From positions 73,299,061-73,363,060 of the forward strand of contig OW679203.1 in NCBI GenBank assembly GCA_940337035.1: a stretch of 64,000 nt of DNA, written 5' to 3'. The position numbers and the translations under genes are program-made. Below, in pieces: positions 1 to 12,575 of the stretch. Position 1 is the first letter of the stretch. Each line of letters begins with the position of its first letter. The notes beneath the pieces are model-generated. The model was not told the DNA's origin. It ran no database searches and worked only from the letters and a program-made list of their open reading frames with translations. This DNA comes from Agriotes lineatus (Eukaryota; Arthropoda; Insecta; Coleoptera; Elateridae).

Positions 1-2600
1 GAAGTGACAGTCACTGAATAGCGTTCTGCTTACTGCTTGTTCTTGATAATATAAGAAAAACTGTAACCATTTGGCGCCAGGGTCACTAACTGACTTGCAC
101 CTTAGCCTAATGTTTGCCTTTGGGGTTGAATTATTTGCTATGGTCAATATCATATGTCATAAATTTCCCACTTATAAGGAAGTGCAGTAAAATATGTACT
201 CTTTCTTCGAGCATGGCAACCACCGTATTGAAATTTTAACGTTATAAGAAATTTTACGGTGTGCGGAGAAACAAAGCGCGTAAGTTACGCCAGACATACA
301 TGAGACAACACTTTGAAGTTGCAAATAATAGTGCCTCTACATGGGCGCCACTTTCTGCTTGGTGGAAGAGATTAGAAAGTGGAATATTTTCAGTTTCTGC
401 ACTGAGTGCTATTTATTACATAAAATATTGATTGACGTTATTGACCCTTATCATCGATTAATAGAGTTAGGTAGAAGTTAGGTTCCCGGTTTCAAATATG
501 TTGGTGTTACAAAGAAGATGCTCGATTAACTCAAACAGTGGAAACGATTCAGTACTGAAAAGCTCAACACTAATTTGTTCCAGAATAGTGTTGCACACAT
601 AATTCGGATTCGTATAACGGAAGTAATAAAATTGGAAGTGGAAGGGGCAGAAGTTTACTTAGCGGAAAAACTGTAGCTTGTGGAACTGAGGTTCGCACAA
701 CTAGAATCGTTAAACTTGTCAGGACATTTTTATATACCGATATGCCACCTGTTGAAGTAGTTTTGGTACAAAAAAGAGGAGTTTGTCTGTATATAGGTTT
801 CTTTTCAGTCATATTTTCTCGTATAGTACTTCAACTATTTGCATCTAAAATTCTAAAGTTGACACGCACGCAACTCCGCACCACTCCGGGCTCTAGTCGT
901 TTTCGTTGCAGCTGCATTTTGTTTCATTCCGTTTACATCAATTTTAAAACATAGCCAATGGGAGCGAGCGAGATATATTCCTTAAATAACTTAAACTTCA
1001 GTCGCCCTCTCTTTCGTCCGCGGCTTACCTCGCCGTTGTCACGCTGGGCAGACTGCGATGTCATTGGCTATAGCTTCACGTCGCAGACAGCGCGTTTAGC
1101 GCGAAACTCGGCGTAGCGTCTCTTTTGGGATTAGTCGCTGTCCGGCCGTTACAGCAGACAGTCGTTATAGAGCGAGTTTTGTCGCCCTCTCCGCTTCGTG
1201 CGTGAGTGGCAGGCTGTGTTATTGTGTTTTGTTGATTGAGAGTTCTTCAGGTACTGTGAAGGCGATAGGTGGCGTGTGTGGTTCTGTTTGCCCTTGGTTT
1301 GTTCGTATGACTGCCAGCTTTGCAAAATTCTATTGGACCATGAGGGTCCTTTCTCCCGTTAGCTGCGGGGATCCAAAGTGCAAAGCTGATTATCTTTCGG
1401 TCTCACCAGCTTTCGTTCCGCTTTCCCAAGACGGGAATTATACCAGACCCCGTAATTTTGGGGAAAATCTTCTCGAGGGACGCACGACACCCACGCTTTT
1501 CCGACGGCACGTTCGTTGTAGAGCCGAGCTCACCAATCCCGTGACGCTGATCCAATCAGGTAGTGTGTGAATATTAATAATAACTAACTAACTTTTATGT
1601 TCTTTATTTACTGATTCTTTTCGAAGGCCGCTTATTTAACTAATTCATACAATTGCACGTGCATAATTTATGTGGGCATTACGCTTCATTGCAAAGGCTG
1701 CTTATTAAACTAAACCATTCAACTGTACCTGCATAACTTGTGCGATCGTTTACTGTTACATTGCCGTTTGCCGAAGCTGCTTATTAAAAACCAAGTAAGT
1801 TAACAGCGTGCTAGCTAGTGGGTAGTATAGTCTATTTTAATTGGGGCGTCCCCTAGCTGGGCTATATAGTTTTTCCATGTATTACTGTGTTTGCTTTTGT
1901 GTATAATTGATTTACATGTGTGAAACCAATAGAACGGTATATCGAACGAGGTCTTATGATTTCCGACGAGTCTGTGCATGCCTACTTTTAGGTTACCGTG
2001 TAATGTACGGCGAAGCCTGAGCGTTTGAGCATCACAGGTAAGTTGGCGACGCTTGCCGCTGCAGTGTGGTGGGATTGGGCACATCTATTTTCCATTCCCG
2101 TTGAGCTTTGAATTTTTCCAAGGTGATAAGTCGGACGGTAGGTGCACTTGATTCCTGGTTCTTCTTTGGGCTTACCTTTGTATTTTCGTTCTGGTGAATG
2201 GAACCGGGTGGCGTCCAATTGATTTTATCATTGTTTACCGTCCCTGTGGCCGTTGCCCTTAGGTAATTTCGTGAAGGACCCTTCATCGCTCCACTGATGT
2301 CTAGCCAAGATATCTTGTTGCGGGTTGAGTAGCGGCTCTAGGTGAGTCATTTGTCCCGATTTAGTGTAATATCAGTTTTCGTATGTGCCGGCGCGGTGTC
2401 CTAAAAGTCGACTTGAGACTGTAACAAACTTTGACAGTTTCTATAAAGAAATGTTGAAAGAGGCTGTAAATGTTGCTGGAAACTGTGTATTCAATATAAG
2501 GTGTGTACTGTAGCAGCTGGAAAACAGCCAAGAAAACTGCATGGGCGTTGAGAGTGGTAACGTTCGAGAGTAATATTTTAATGTGTTACGTAGAAGTGGA
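1..2600. other. No supported gene; unclassified sequence
   Basis: I find no convincing gene here. Short open frames on both strands lack recognisable domains. About 960-1570 is clearly richer in G+C and CpG than the surrounding AT-rich DNA and could be a promoter-like or LTR-like part of an old element, but I see no paired repeat, primer site or coding neighbour to show it. 1815-2290 has three overlapping minus-strand open frames with no recognised motif. Confidence 0.4.
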
Positions 2601-2630
2601 AGAACTTAGTCGACAGCAACAACAAAGTGG

Positions 2631-2958
2631 ATGTGTTATGTAGAGGCTGTTCGTTTAGCAGCAATAGACCTACCGAGTTCCGTTAAACAATTAGTGAGTT
2701 CGTTAGAGGGTTTAATTTTTGACGTGTTACACGAATTCGTATACGGTTTAGTGCGTAGTGAATTCAGCGACGAGGAGCTGTATAAAGAAGAAAACAGGTA
2801 CAAAAATGGTGCGGCTGTTTGTTGACTATTTCTAAACGAAGTCATAGGGAAAATACTCACTGTAGATTTAATGACTAGTATTGGTCTGGACCAACATAAG
2901 TGTGAAGTAAAGAAGCTTATAGAAAAAAAGCAAAATAAAGAAGAGCGTTGGGTTTGAC
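2631..2958 (+). pseudogene. Broken open frame of unknown family
   Basis: A 64-codon open frame starting at 2631 ends in TGA at 2823, and the same frame then stays open for about 44 more codons to 2958. The text is acidic and leucine-rich, looks more like protein than random AT-rich sequence, and has no motif I recognise. The frame crossing a single stop suggests a decayed coding segment, perhaps from a transposon. Chance is not excluded. No neighbour helps: there is no splice pattern or partner domain that I can identify. Confidence 0.3.
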
Positions 2959-3974
2959 GACACGAAGTATAAGGTGTACAATCTGCATACGTGGGTATAC
3001 GCGTATAAAAAAGCACGGAGAGGACTATGGCAACAAGAAGCTATAAAGAGGCTGCAGTTTCAGCGAAGGATGATTAATGCAGAAGAAGCACTGTTTCTTG
3101 GCTAAGTACATTTCTGCCTCGTCTACTGTTGGCGCTTTTCTTCATTCTATTCAGCTTCCTTAATGTTACTTAAAATATTGTACAATACTAAAGTGTATTT
3201 GATGGTCCGCAACTAGCTACAGAGGAGACGCACGGAGCGCAATTTTTAAATGATGGAATTTCCGATTAATTTGAGCGTCAACAAGTTTTTGTTTTTCCAA
3301 CAAATACACTTAGATAGGTGAAGAACTTATAAACTTTGAATAAACTGCAGCATAGGCAATTGCAACCTCTGAAAAATAGAAGGCAGCAGTATCGACATCA
3401 GGTATGTAAACATTTAAAGCTGTACACTCGATTCATTAATTAAAGTTGCAAATAATAACCAGTACATATAAATCATATGTACAAATACCATGCATTTACT
3501 ATCAACAGGATAATAAGAGAAAAATGTAAAAACGGGCACCTCACAATAAAGTTATCATATCAGTAGATATTCCACTACCTATACTTAAATAAAGGTGGCC
3601 CTAATGAGGTGGTACAGCTCCTATCGAATATAGTTATATACCATAATGTTACCATATTTTGGTTATACGAAATATTATTAAGTTATCACTTGTGAATTTA
3701 CTTCACTTATCTGAATACGCTTGTGTTTGCGGTGAAGATTAGGTTCCAATAGCTAGACGAAACGTTCTCCGGCAGCTAACGAGAAAACCTCAAGACACCA
3801 ACAATATACTTTAGTACTGCCAAACATATAACCAGAATCACAGCATTTTTAAAGCAAATAGATTGGTATAATTCTTTAATAAAGTCAAAGTGGTTCTTGT
3901 TTTTTTTTTGTTCAGCATACAATTAAATGGATACGTCACGCGATAACATCGTGTGCACTGTTCATCTGGTTCCT
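2959..3974. other. No gene seen before duplication copy A
   Basis: AT-rich sequence without a supported gene, RNA or clear element end. Similarity to the start of copy B begins only near 3975. Confidence 0.4.
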
Positions 3975-4324
3975 AATACGCAGGTTTCACAATTGTACCC
4001 TTTGCCATATTAAAGCCCTTATAATACTCGTCCCTCTTAACCTTTTGGATTTTTAACTGAAATTGGTAATTGTTGCACGACTTCTCATATTGAATCCTCT
4101 GCTAGTTACATTATTATTTACCATGTTTTCTTTCTAATTTACAAAATGTTTCTTTCACATTGTACTTTTACCTACGAAATTAATGTATTTGATTCAAAAG
4201 GCCGTAACATAATGTGTGCCCTGATGAAAACATAGTAATACAAATTTAACTTAAGATCTATTGGTCTTGCCGTAAGGAGTCACTCTCTTATCTGTGTGGA
4301 GAGACTCGTGTTTCATCCACTAGT

Positions 4325-4589
4325 TTATTTATTTATTTTGCACTCAGCCAACAGCCGTTAAACCAATTATAGGCGTCGCTGTGCATCTATGGGGACTTCC
4401 AACCCCACTAACGACAGTCATGATGTTGTTATGACCGCCGGGACCAACTATTTCCGTGACAGCCGTATCACGAGGCACCGAGAGATACAGCCGTGGAACT
4501 CCATTCCAAGTTCTGACCAGAGAGAGCGTTGCTTAACTCTGCTGATCAAACGTGGACGCTTGTTTAAGCTACACCACCCGGGACCTAAT
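4325..4589 (-). mobile_element. 5S rRNA-derived SINE (SINE3-like)
   Basis: A 265-bp insertion flanked by TAGT on both sides (4321-4324 and 4590-4593). Copy B has the uninterrupted site with a single TAGT at 38523-38526. Read on the minus strand, the 5' part contains 5S rRNA internal promoter blocks: AGTTAAGCAACG (box A), then GGTCAGAACTTGGAATGG (box C) about 10 bases later. The minus-strand 3' end is an AAATA-type tail (4325-4343). SINE3-type elements use a 5S-derived pol III promoter and are moved by LINE machinery. No protein is encoded; a 67-codon frame inside is incidental. Confidence 0.82.
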
Positions 4590-4593
4590 TAGT

Positions 4594-5640
4594 AGTCCAC
4601 AAATAATAATCAGTATTTTATCGAACGATGAGTTATACCTGTGTGGGGTGTCGATGCCGTACTGAATATCATCGAAAGCAATCCAATTGTTATAAGCTCA
4701 AACCTTTGTTTATTAACTGTAAATTAGAATATTGGCTTATCGAAGCGCATTAACACGACTAGATTAAGTTAAATATTTAGCTTTACTTCGGGACTAGTGA
4801 TGAATAGTTAAACCATGTTCACATATTTTATTCACACCTTGGACATTGATAAGTTGGTCATAATTTTACATTTCCATCCACTACTATTGATTCAATAACA
4901 ATTTTTAGTGACCTTCAGGATATGTCTCCTCACTATGATTCTTCTTTTTAGTATAGTACTTCGTGAAAGTTTTATTTTGTTACGAGACTTTAATTACACA
5001 TTCGTTGTTTTATCAATTTAAAAAAAACTGAAAAAAAAATTCTTGAGTTAAATTGTCTTATTTTAAGGTAAGCACTCTATCGTTAAGCCATTTTCTCATA
5101 TTTTGGAAAAACCTGTATATTTCTAATAATGCAAGGTATCAATTGAAACAGCTATTTGGAATGGCCCAAGGTTAGCAAACAAAAAATATAGTGATGACAT
5201 AAATCAATCATAAAATTGATGACTAAACAAACAAGCGGTAGACAACACTAAAAATTGGAAGAAAGACATACTCGTTTCTCATATTTTTTAAACAAGTAGT
5301 AGGTGTAATTTTGAGTCGATTGACATTAAAAGTCTCATTTTGATGGGATCAATATTCAACAGGAATCGTAGACTACAGATTAAAGAGGGAACGATTTAAT
5401 ATGCAGGATCGTGAAGAATCACGTTGCAAAAGTAGTAGGCAATTGGAAATCTCCCTAATTTGCTAATAGCTTCTGCTATTGCTTTTACTACTTTTTTCCT
5501 TACTTTAGAGGTGCAAAATTGGTCAGATACAATAAACCTTTAACAAAGAGCACAGGATTTCGAGCTCGAGCCAGACGAGTAACTAATACAAGAGTAAAAA
5601 CCAGCATAAGCAAAGGCTGCTGTCGCACATGTCGAAGGTA
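4594..5640. other. Duplicated non-coding DNA, copy A
   Basis: AT-rich sequence alignable with 38527-39650 of copy B. I see no gene, RNA or intact element in it. It lies upstream of the Gr exons. Confidence 0.5.
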
Positions 5641-5647
5641 CTAACGT

Positions 5648-7612
5648 ACTTTCCGTATCAGCGTACAAGGTGTTACGGTTTAAAAGTCATTTATAGTTAC
5701 TCATTGAATTATTTGCCTTATTTTCGACCAATATAAGTATTACTTATATTACTTGCTACTACAAGCTTCAAATTCTCAGGCATTTATACGTTTAATTAAT
5801 TTGCATCGGTGTTAGTCTGGTTGCATATATAAGGCTTCCTCTATTTTCGAATTTAAACTTCTTATCAGCCTTTTCGGCTATTTGCCATGTTGTGTTGCTT
5901 CAGAAAAGTTGCTTTGTGAGACTACGTTTTGAAACGTACCTTAATTGTGTTCGGTCACAGGCATTTTGCCTGGGAAATTATTCTTGTTGTGTTTCGGAAC
6001 TGCCGGATTTAGTTATGCAGCCCTCGTGAGTGTTACTTTGCAATTTCCAAGCTTAAACTTAGTTTGGAATTTATCTGAGCAATGCAGATGTTTCCTTTTG
6101 GCAAAACGGAGCCAAGAAGACCTAAGGGTAGGTTGCTTTTAATGATAATTAGCACGATTCTATGGTGTGACGCTCTTTTAGCTCCTTTTGTGGTCCCCGA
6201 ATAGACCAAAGCCTCCTTTCGTGGCTCCGAATACTTCGTTCCTAGCGAACACCAGCTGCCTCCTTGAGTATTGCTTGTGTGGATGTTCTATGCCTACAAC
6301 AGAAAACGAAGGCAGAAGCTCCTATGTAACCCCCTTAATCGAAGCACTTAGCTGCAGATCGTTAGCTTCACACAAACCTTGGCTTAGCCTGTTACAGTTA
6401 GCTGGTTGTCCTGACGCTTAACGGATTTTCCTTTTACGTCTGATACAATCTGGAGGACTAGAATTGCAAGGCCGGTTGTGCTTATACTGATATTTGTCCT
6501 GGGTCATTCGGACTGCTACCCGTTTTAGTATGTTTTTGTGACAGTGCTATTTTGTATCCGGCAAACGTTATATTACGTGTATTATATATTCTAAGCGTGA
6601 CTACTCACCTATTTTAACCAAGCTAGATAACTTTTAAGGCATTTTAGATGGTTGTTTGTAAGTAAATTGTTAGGTCAAATGATAGATGCGCTTCACGCAC
6701 TGCTTACGTGACTATAATATCGAAATTTGTACGGCATTTGCATGACGAAACTAATCCGTTCTCGGCCTTCACGTTGCGATAGTGACATAGATGTGGGTTG
6801 AATACAATCTCAGGGTATTCTCCTATTTGCAAGAAATTTTGCGTAATATTAGTTTGCGACACTTTGACATCGTTTGGGAATTAACCATAGTCACATATCG
6901 GTTTACAAAGCGCTAAATAAGAAACAAGATCTTGGGTCTGTAAGAGCGATATTGCTAATTATGAGAAACTGTAAGACTGCTCTTGCATAATGGGTAATTA
7001 GTCTAATTCAACTAGTCATTCTTAGACTGTAATAAATGTGTCATAGCCATTGCGCTATTGACAACTTTTTTAATAGTACATTTAACCAAGTTAAAAAGTC
7101 AATCTCTAATTTTCTTATGCATATTTACTTACAATAATCCATTAATTTACATTAATCTGCTTAACTGAATTACGTCAACATTTCAATTACGCTTTAATTA
7201 TTATTTAAGTTATGTGCCATTATTTTGATAAGTTTTAATAAGACGCTTTACTACTGTGATATCATCTCTCTATTGAGATTTTGTACTGGTTTGCCGTGTG
7301 ATATTTTATGTGTTCATTATAAAGCACCCTTCTTATTATTGTTTATTATACTGAATCGTTACCTATGCTAGAGAATTTTATTTAAGCCCTTGCCGTTATC
7401 TCTCCTTTCAGAAAGTGTTTAATAGCGCATTTTATTGTATGCCATTTTGTGTGATTAGCAAAGAGCTGGGTTATCTGCTACTTGGCGCCCATTTCTTTTT
7501 AATTTTTTAGCTGAAGTTTTTGAGTCTTTTGTAGAACCCACGATCTGCTCCGGCTGAAAAGCCTGCTGCTCTTGTTTATCTCTTTTACAGTCAGAGCCAC
7601 GGTAACAAGGGT
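5648..7612. mobile_element. About 2 kb insertion found only in copy A, unclassified
   Basis: Copy B runs straight from the sequence before 5648 to that after 7612 (its junction is near 39680-39690). Flanks read TAACGT on the left and CAACGT on the right, which may be a worn target duplication. Inside I see no terminal inverted repeat, no LTR pair and no long reading frame. A TATA-like box (ATATATAAGG near 5826) is followed by a CpG-containing stretch. It could be a solo LTR or a non-autonomous element. The 65- and 77-codon frames inside (5945-6142, 6188-6421) show no known domain. Confidence 0.5.
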
Positions 7613-9030
7613 AACAACGTGTAGGGCTGTAGGGTACTAATGGGGCTAAAAGGTAAATAAAGTAAATTAGTAACTAATTGATTAAAATATAATTTTACAT
7701 TAGCGAAGATGTTGGGTCTCTTGCTTCGTCAGAGATATGTCCTGCATAAAATACGACCAAGTGATTATAAAATCGTAAAAAATATTCAAATCTTACTTCT
7801 CACAAACTAATCTAATTCTGTGAGTTTACTACATTAAATACAGTTTTACAGTATCTGGCCGAATTATCAACGGTTAAAAAGAATCCATAATTATTTCACC
7901 AACTATATCTGTACATCATAGATGACAATAGTTTTAATTTAGTTAAATTTAGTATGAAAATCTAATAGTACAAATTCAAAATTAATTGAGTTCAAAGACT
8001 GCATTATACGTGGAATATAATACATGCACGTTGCTTATTATATAGATATGTAGTAATTTTAGATGCTTATAAATGGTAGTTACTAAGGTTAGTTTAAGGT
8101 AGGCTATTATTCAGTTACTTCTGTTTATTATTTGTACTAATAGCTACTTTATTATTTTTAACTAACTTAACCAACTTAATTATTTATGTAGGATTCGTCT
8201 TTTTCGGTAATTTTACACGTAACAAGCTGACACCTTATTTACCAGTCTGTCACGATATTTAAAATTTGTAAAATAGCCGGACAGTAATTCTTCCTTTAGG
8301 TCTGCTTGAGGTGGAATTTACTGCTGTCTGCTCTCTCTCACATAAGTGAACACGACGCAATTGCAGTTTAGGGCGACTAAGCTTTAGAAGCTTGAACAAG
8401 GCAGATGTACCGCGCTGGAGTAAAATGTACCGTAAAAAATAGTCGTGTACCCAAGGAATTTTTATCGGTTATTAAGGGTGATATCCCTAATTGCGTTTGA
8501 ATAACGGATTGACGTTTGATTCCCTTGTGCATCTTGTAATAACGGGGTCCTCTATTTTGTCGTCGTATGTGTTCCACCAACCTCCGCTTGCTCAGGTTGA
8601 TTTGGACTATTCTTGAACTGTATACTCTGTTAACGCCGCGCAGGCGAGTGCGTGGTTAATTCATCGTCAGTCAGCCAGCTCTCGAATCCGACGTAGATAT
8701 TTTCTTTAAAGAGGGCTTAATCCATCTCCCTTCCTGAGTGCTAGCGAAAACGCCTCTCAGTCCAGACCAGTGTCTTAATGACAGTCTAGCCCTGCAGTAA
8801 ACCGCGGCAAAAAATGATGCTTTTCGGCCTAGTTCAACAGTTATTATCATCATTTGCGGTTTCTGTAATAAATATAATCTAGTAGAATAACTAATAAATT
8901 TACTTAGTTTGTCTGTTCCTCTCTCTGAATATTCATTGCTGTTTAACGGTGGGTTGAAATTAAGTTTTTTTTTAATAAGAAAATGAGAAATTGAATGAAC
9001 CCGATTTCAATGCACACTATTTACAAAAAA
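7613..9030. other. Duplicated non-coding DNA, copy A
   Basis: Alignable with about 39690-40870 in copy B up to about 8860, after which the similarity fades. No gene is supported. Minus-strand open frames at 8377-8580 and 8671-8853 are short, have no motif, and are not preserved as frames in copy B. Confidence 0.45.
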
Positions 9031-9032
9031 TT

Positions 9033-9330
9033 AAGCCTCCGCATAGTCGAGTGGTTAGGAAATTCGGCTGCGTGGCTGAAAGTAATGGGTTCAGTTCTCG
9101 CAACGGACAATTGGTAGGCGACCCATTCAGTCACTTTAAAAAGTGGTAATAGGAAAGTAAGGTGGTCTACAATTGCGTGGTATTTACGGCATCACCCAGT
9201 ACGGTGTGCTAGGCGACTGGGTTTCGAAAGAAACAATCGGCGGTCCTAACCCACCAAGTTCTAGGCCAAACTCCTTGATGGACTACAGCTCCCAGAACTT
9301 TACTTTGCTATTCATTCAAAATATTTTTAA
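9033..9330 (+). mobile_element. tRNA-derived SINE-like element
   Basis: A tRNA-like head of about 75 bases has a pol III A box (TAGTCGAGTGG at about 9047) and a B-box-like GGGTTCAGTTCTC about 45 bases downstream, close to the consensus GGTTCRANTCC. An unrelated body follows, and the sequence becomes AT-rich near 9330. I could not find a clean target-site duplication, so the ends are approximate. It lies about 300 bp upstream of the Gr exon at 9605, in a part of copy A with no counterpart in copy B. Confidence 0.55.
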
Positions 9331-9604
9331 TAAATCCATTATTCTATGCATTATACCCACCTTGTGTAGTAATTATGTGTAGCGTTGGTTGGCAATTAGG
9401 TAAGAGCACTCAACTGTTTCACATATGGACTGCTAGTTAAAAAGCGTTTATGATTGCACATTGTGACAATGTGTGCACAATGAAAATAGTGTACTTTTCC
9501 TATTGGAAACATATCGATCGACTACAACAAGTTAACGTTTCCAAATAAATATTAAACTAAGTTCAAGCGGGGGATTGTAACAGTTCTTATCTATTCGTTT
9601 TAAC

Positions 9605-10558
9605 ATGAATGCTAGAAACCGCCCGGTGCAAACATTTTATAGAAATAGCAACGATGTATGCACAGCACTAAAAATATGCTACGAGCTTGAAAAATATTTA
9701 GGAATGGCAGTCTTCGAAATTAAAAATCTTTCCGAAAGAAAAACGTTTAAGCAGATTTCTAGAAGGAGCTGCTATAAACTGACGTTTTATGCATGTTTCT
9801 TGTTAGGAGGTCTACTGTCGATTTGGCTAAATGATATAAAGATTCCTTATAAATCCAAAAATATAATGGAATGGTTTGGTCGTGTATATGAAGTTAATTC
9901 CGATGAGATTCTTATGTTTACGCTAGTATTTAGCACTGAAGTATTTAGAGATACCCTGATGGAAACTTGGATAACTTTCATGAGCATCGATAGCCAACTA
10001 CAAAATGTTGCAACTAAAGATACCACATTAAAGTATATGACACTAATTTATATCTCTAGTGGTTTTTTTATCGTAACATATTTAATCGTTGATGGCGTTA
10101 CTATTAACTCAGTAGTAGAATGGTATGTTAGTGTGGCGTTATATGGAATACATACTGTTTATAAAATCGTTTTTGGAACAACTATTCGAGTATGGTATTG
10201 GTTGTTTAAACGAAGATTCGAGATGTTAAACCAGCACTTAATGAATATAATACAAAACGGATATGTTAAAGAAGTACGTTCGCTTAGAACTAAAGAGCTA
10301 GTCTTTGTTCTGGAGATCTATCATGAACTACTTCGTCTATGTGACAACGTTCGAAGGGTGTATGCATTTCCTATGTTGATTAATATGAGTATTGATTTTG
10401 TGGTAATAATTCAGCAACTTTACTACTTTCTCAGGGGGCTACATGTGGGGGAAATTATTTTATCTCTACAACTGGCTATTGCTCCAGCTGCAGCACTTCT
10501 ATTTTTTACTGTCGATGTCATAACCCTTACAGTACTTTGCAGCCAACTAACTAGCAAT
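9605..10558 (+). CDS. Gustatory receptor GrA1, long 5' exon (exon 1 of 4)
   Basis: Encodes 318 residues of an insect gustatory receptor, a seven-helix ligand-gated cation channel of chemosensory neurons. Hydrophobic helices lie near residues 57-74, 100-117, 141-163, 170-190, 252-270 and 288-312; the seventh comes from downstream exons. The Gr-typical motif VYAFPML is at 252-258. The reading frame runs to a stop at 10565, but a GTAAGT donor at 10559 falls exactly between codons, matching the phase-0 exons at 23255, 23376 and 24963. The spliced product would be 393 aa, normal for Grs. The start is the first ATG of the open frame. Intron 1 would be 12.7 kb and contains GrA2psi and a BEL element. 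The ligand cannot be inferred. Expression and this long splice are inferences. Confidence 0.87.
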
Positions 10559-10566
10559 GTAAGTTA

Positions 10567-11751
10567 AATATCATATATTGCAAGTTTGTAACGCACTTCA
10601 TTTAATGCCATTTAGGTAGTGTTTATTGTCAGCAGTTTGCTGATACCTGTTGAATATCTTATCAATAACGTAGCGGTTGCGAATTGTCTGTTTTCGGTGT
10701 GTTATGTTTAAGTTCTATATAGATCGATACTGTACGAATTAATCCTTAATGATCCCTTTTTTGTAAAGCGGGAATTCGTAAGTGGGAAATCATTTTTCAT
10801 AGATGGAAACCACTCTAAACGGCGTCAGAGTGGCAAATAATGCGTACCTAAAATTAAATCTGCGCTTAAACGAATGCGCGCATGCGCACCGCAGTACGAT
10901 ATGGCGGGATGTTCAAAACAAATCTAATTTTTTTTTTAATTCAAAAATCCAGGAAGACTTAAAACAGAAACTACTTATATTTCTCTCTTAGTGCTCTGCT
11001 GTCCATTCTGAGTCTTTAAATTGAAACAATTTTGCAGAATTAAAGTACAACGATGATGGAAACAAAAATCACATGCCGGGGTGATTACCGATTGCAAAGA
11101 GAACTTTTAAAAAGAAGAGTTAACAACTATCGTGTTTGATTTACATTGACACTGATATTTTACTGACCGAAACTTTTTGTTTTCACAGGAATATGCCCAA
11201 GGAATCCCATCCCTATGGTAACAGTCAACTATCTGGGGCACTTGTCCTTATATCTACCTTTTCATTATATCCCTTGACCAAATTATCCTCACTTGCATAA
11301 TTTATTTTTCAATCCGCGCTTGTCCGCGCAGTATGTCCCTCAGTCCTCTGCGAATAGTCAAGTCCCGACCACAGGCCGACCGGCAATCAGAGGGTGATAC
11401 AATAAGCAACAGGTTCGATCAGCCTACCACACACAAAACAAATGAAAATGCAAAAAATAGTTGGCAAATGGCTAAATTTAACGATAGCCATATTTTTAAC
11501 AAGGTCGATTATAAGGTTCTTCAACTTAAAGAAAATCTTTTTTTAGTAACCTGTACTTTGCCAAAGAATTCTGCATAAATATAACTAAAAATGCTCATTA
11601 TGGTTATGCATTAAATATGTGTCATTATGTCACCTTAGCCAACACCTACATTGGTGAATTCTTTTACAATTAAGGGCAAACTTTCCGACCTATTCATAAA
11701 ATTAATTATGTGTTAACGCTAGCTGTAGACGTTACCAGGAGTTGAATAGCA
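10567..11751. other. Intron 1 sequence between the two Gr 5' exons
   Basis: Matches 45596-46471 of copy B except that about 10845-11215 (roughly 370 bp) has no counterpart there. It presumably contains the upstream region of GrA2psi. No gene supported; the small frames at 10803 and 11333 are not conserved in B. Confidence 0.5.
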
Positions 11752-12575
11752 ATGGCTAAACCAATAAACATTGACTTTGTTAAAACATTACACTTCCCTT
11801 ATATGGTACAAAAAGTTCTTGCTTTGATAGAATTTACAGTAGGTGGTTTTCCAGAGAAAAGACAGTTTACAAAGGGAGGGCGTTCTTATGCGCTAAGGCC
11901 CATTCTTACAGTTTTCGGAGCAACTATTCTAGTTTGGTTTTATAGCAGTAGTTTTGAATGATAAAGGTCTTCTGAGATGGTACATTATTATGTATCAGCT
12001 TCATTTCAACATTATTCTTCTGTTAACCATAGTAGTGTGCAGCAAGATACATGCGAACGCTTTAATGATAATTTGGAAGATCATAATCACAACGGAAGGC
12101 AAAATGTGTGAGATGAAACCCAGTTTAAGAAGATTATAATTTCCCACCGACATACTACATAATTATGCATGATGGTAAATTACTTATTTGGATTAGTAGT
12201 CTTTGTTTACTATATTTTAAATGAGGACGATGAAGATGCGTTCTGATGTGGAGCTGTGCTATACTTTAGTTCTAAGTTTTATAAAATAATATCTTGCCTT
12301 GCCAATCAAAAATGGCTGCTTTCTATAAAATATATTTTGAAAAACGTCAATTCGTACATTAGAGAGGCTATCTAAAATCATCGGTCTACAAAGTCAAGTA
12401 ATTTAAAATTAACCATCAGCAGCGCAGCTGCAATTGTCCAAGATTTGAACGTTATAATGACTACCTTTAACAAAATTTATTCTCTTTCCATGGTGTTAAC
12501 TATCGGATATGGCTTTGGAAGAATTGTGATATCTTTATATCGCAGGTTTGATGTTATAAATAGAAAAAGGAATAC
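11752..12575 (+). pseudogene. GrA2psi, disrupted Gr 5' exon (part 1)
   Basis: This is the copy-A counterpart of the intact exon at 46472-47395. The first 68 codons still translate (start MAKPINIDFVKTLHF) and are close to the B protein. A frameshift near 11955 and later stops then break the frame; similarity continues in shifted frames through 12575. A BEL/Pao retrotransposon interrupts it there, and the last part of the exon resumes at 18092. The exon is clearly dead: it has frameshifts, stops and a 5.5-kb insertion. Confidence 0.9.

Noticed and set aside
4389..4592. 67-codon open frame
   Set aside because: Lies inside the 5S-derived SINE and runs into its flank; no known protein similarity.
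9033..9110. Functional tRNA gene
   Set aside because: A and B boxes are present but the cloverleaf is imperfect and the sequence continues into a SINE-like body.
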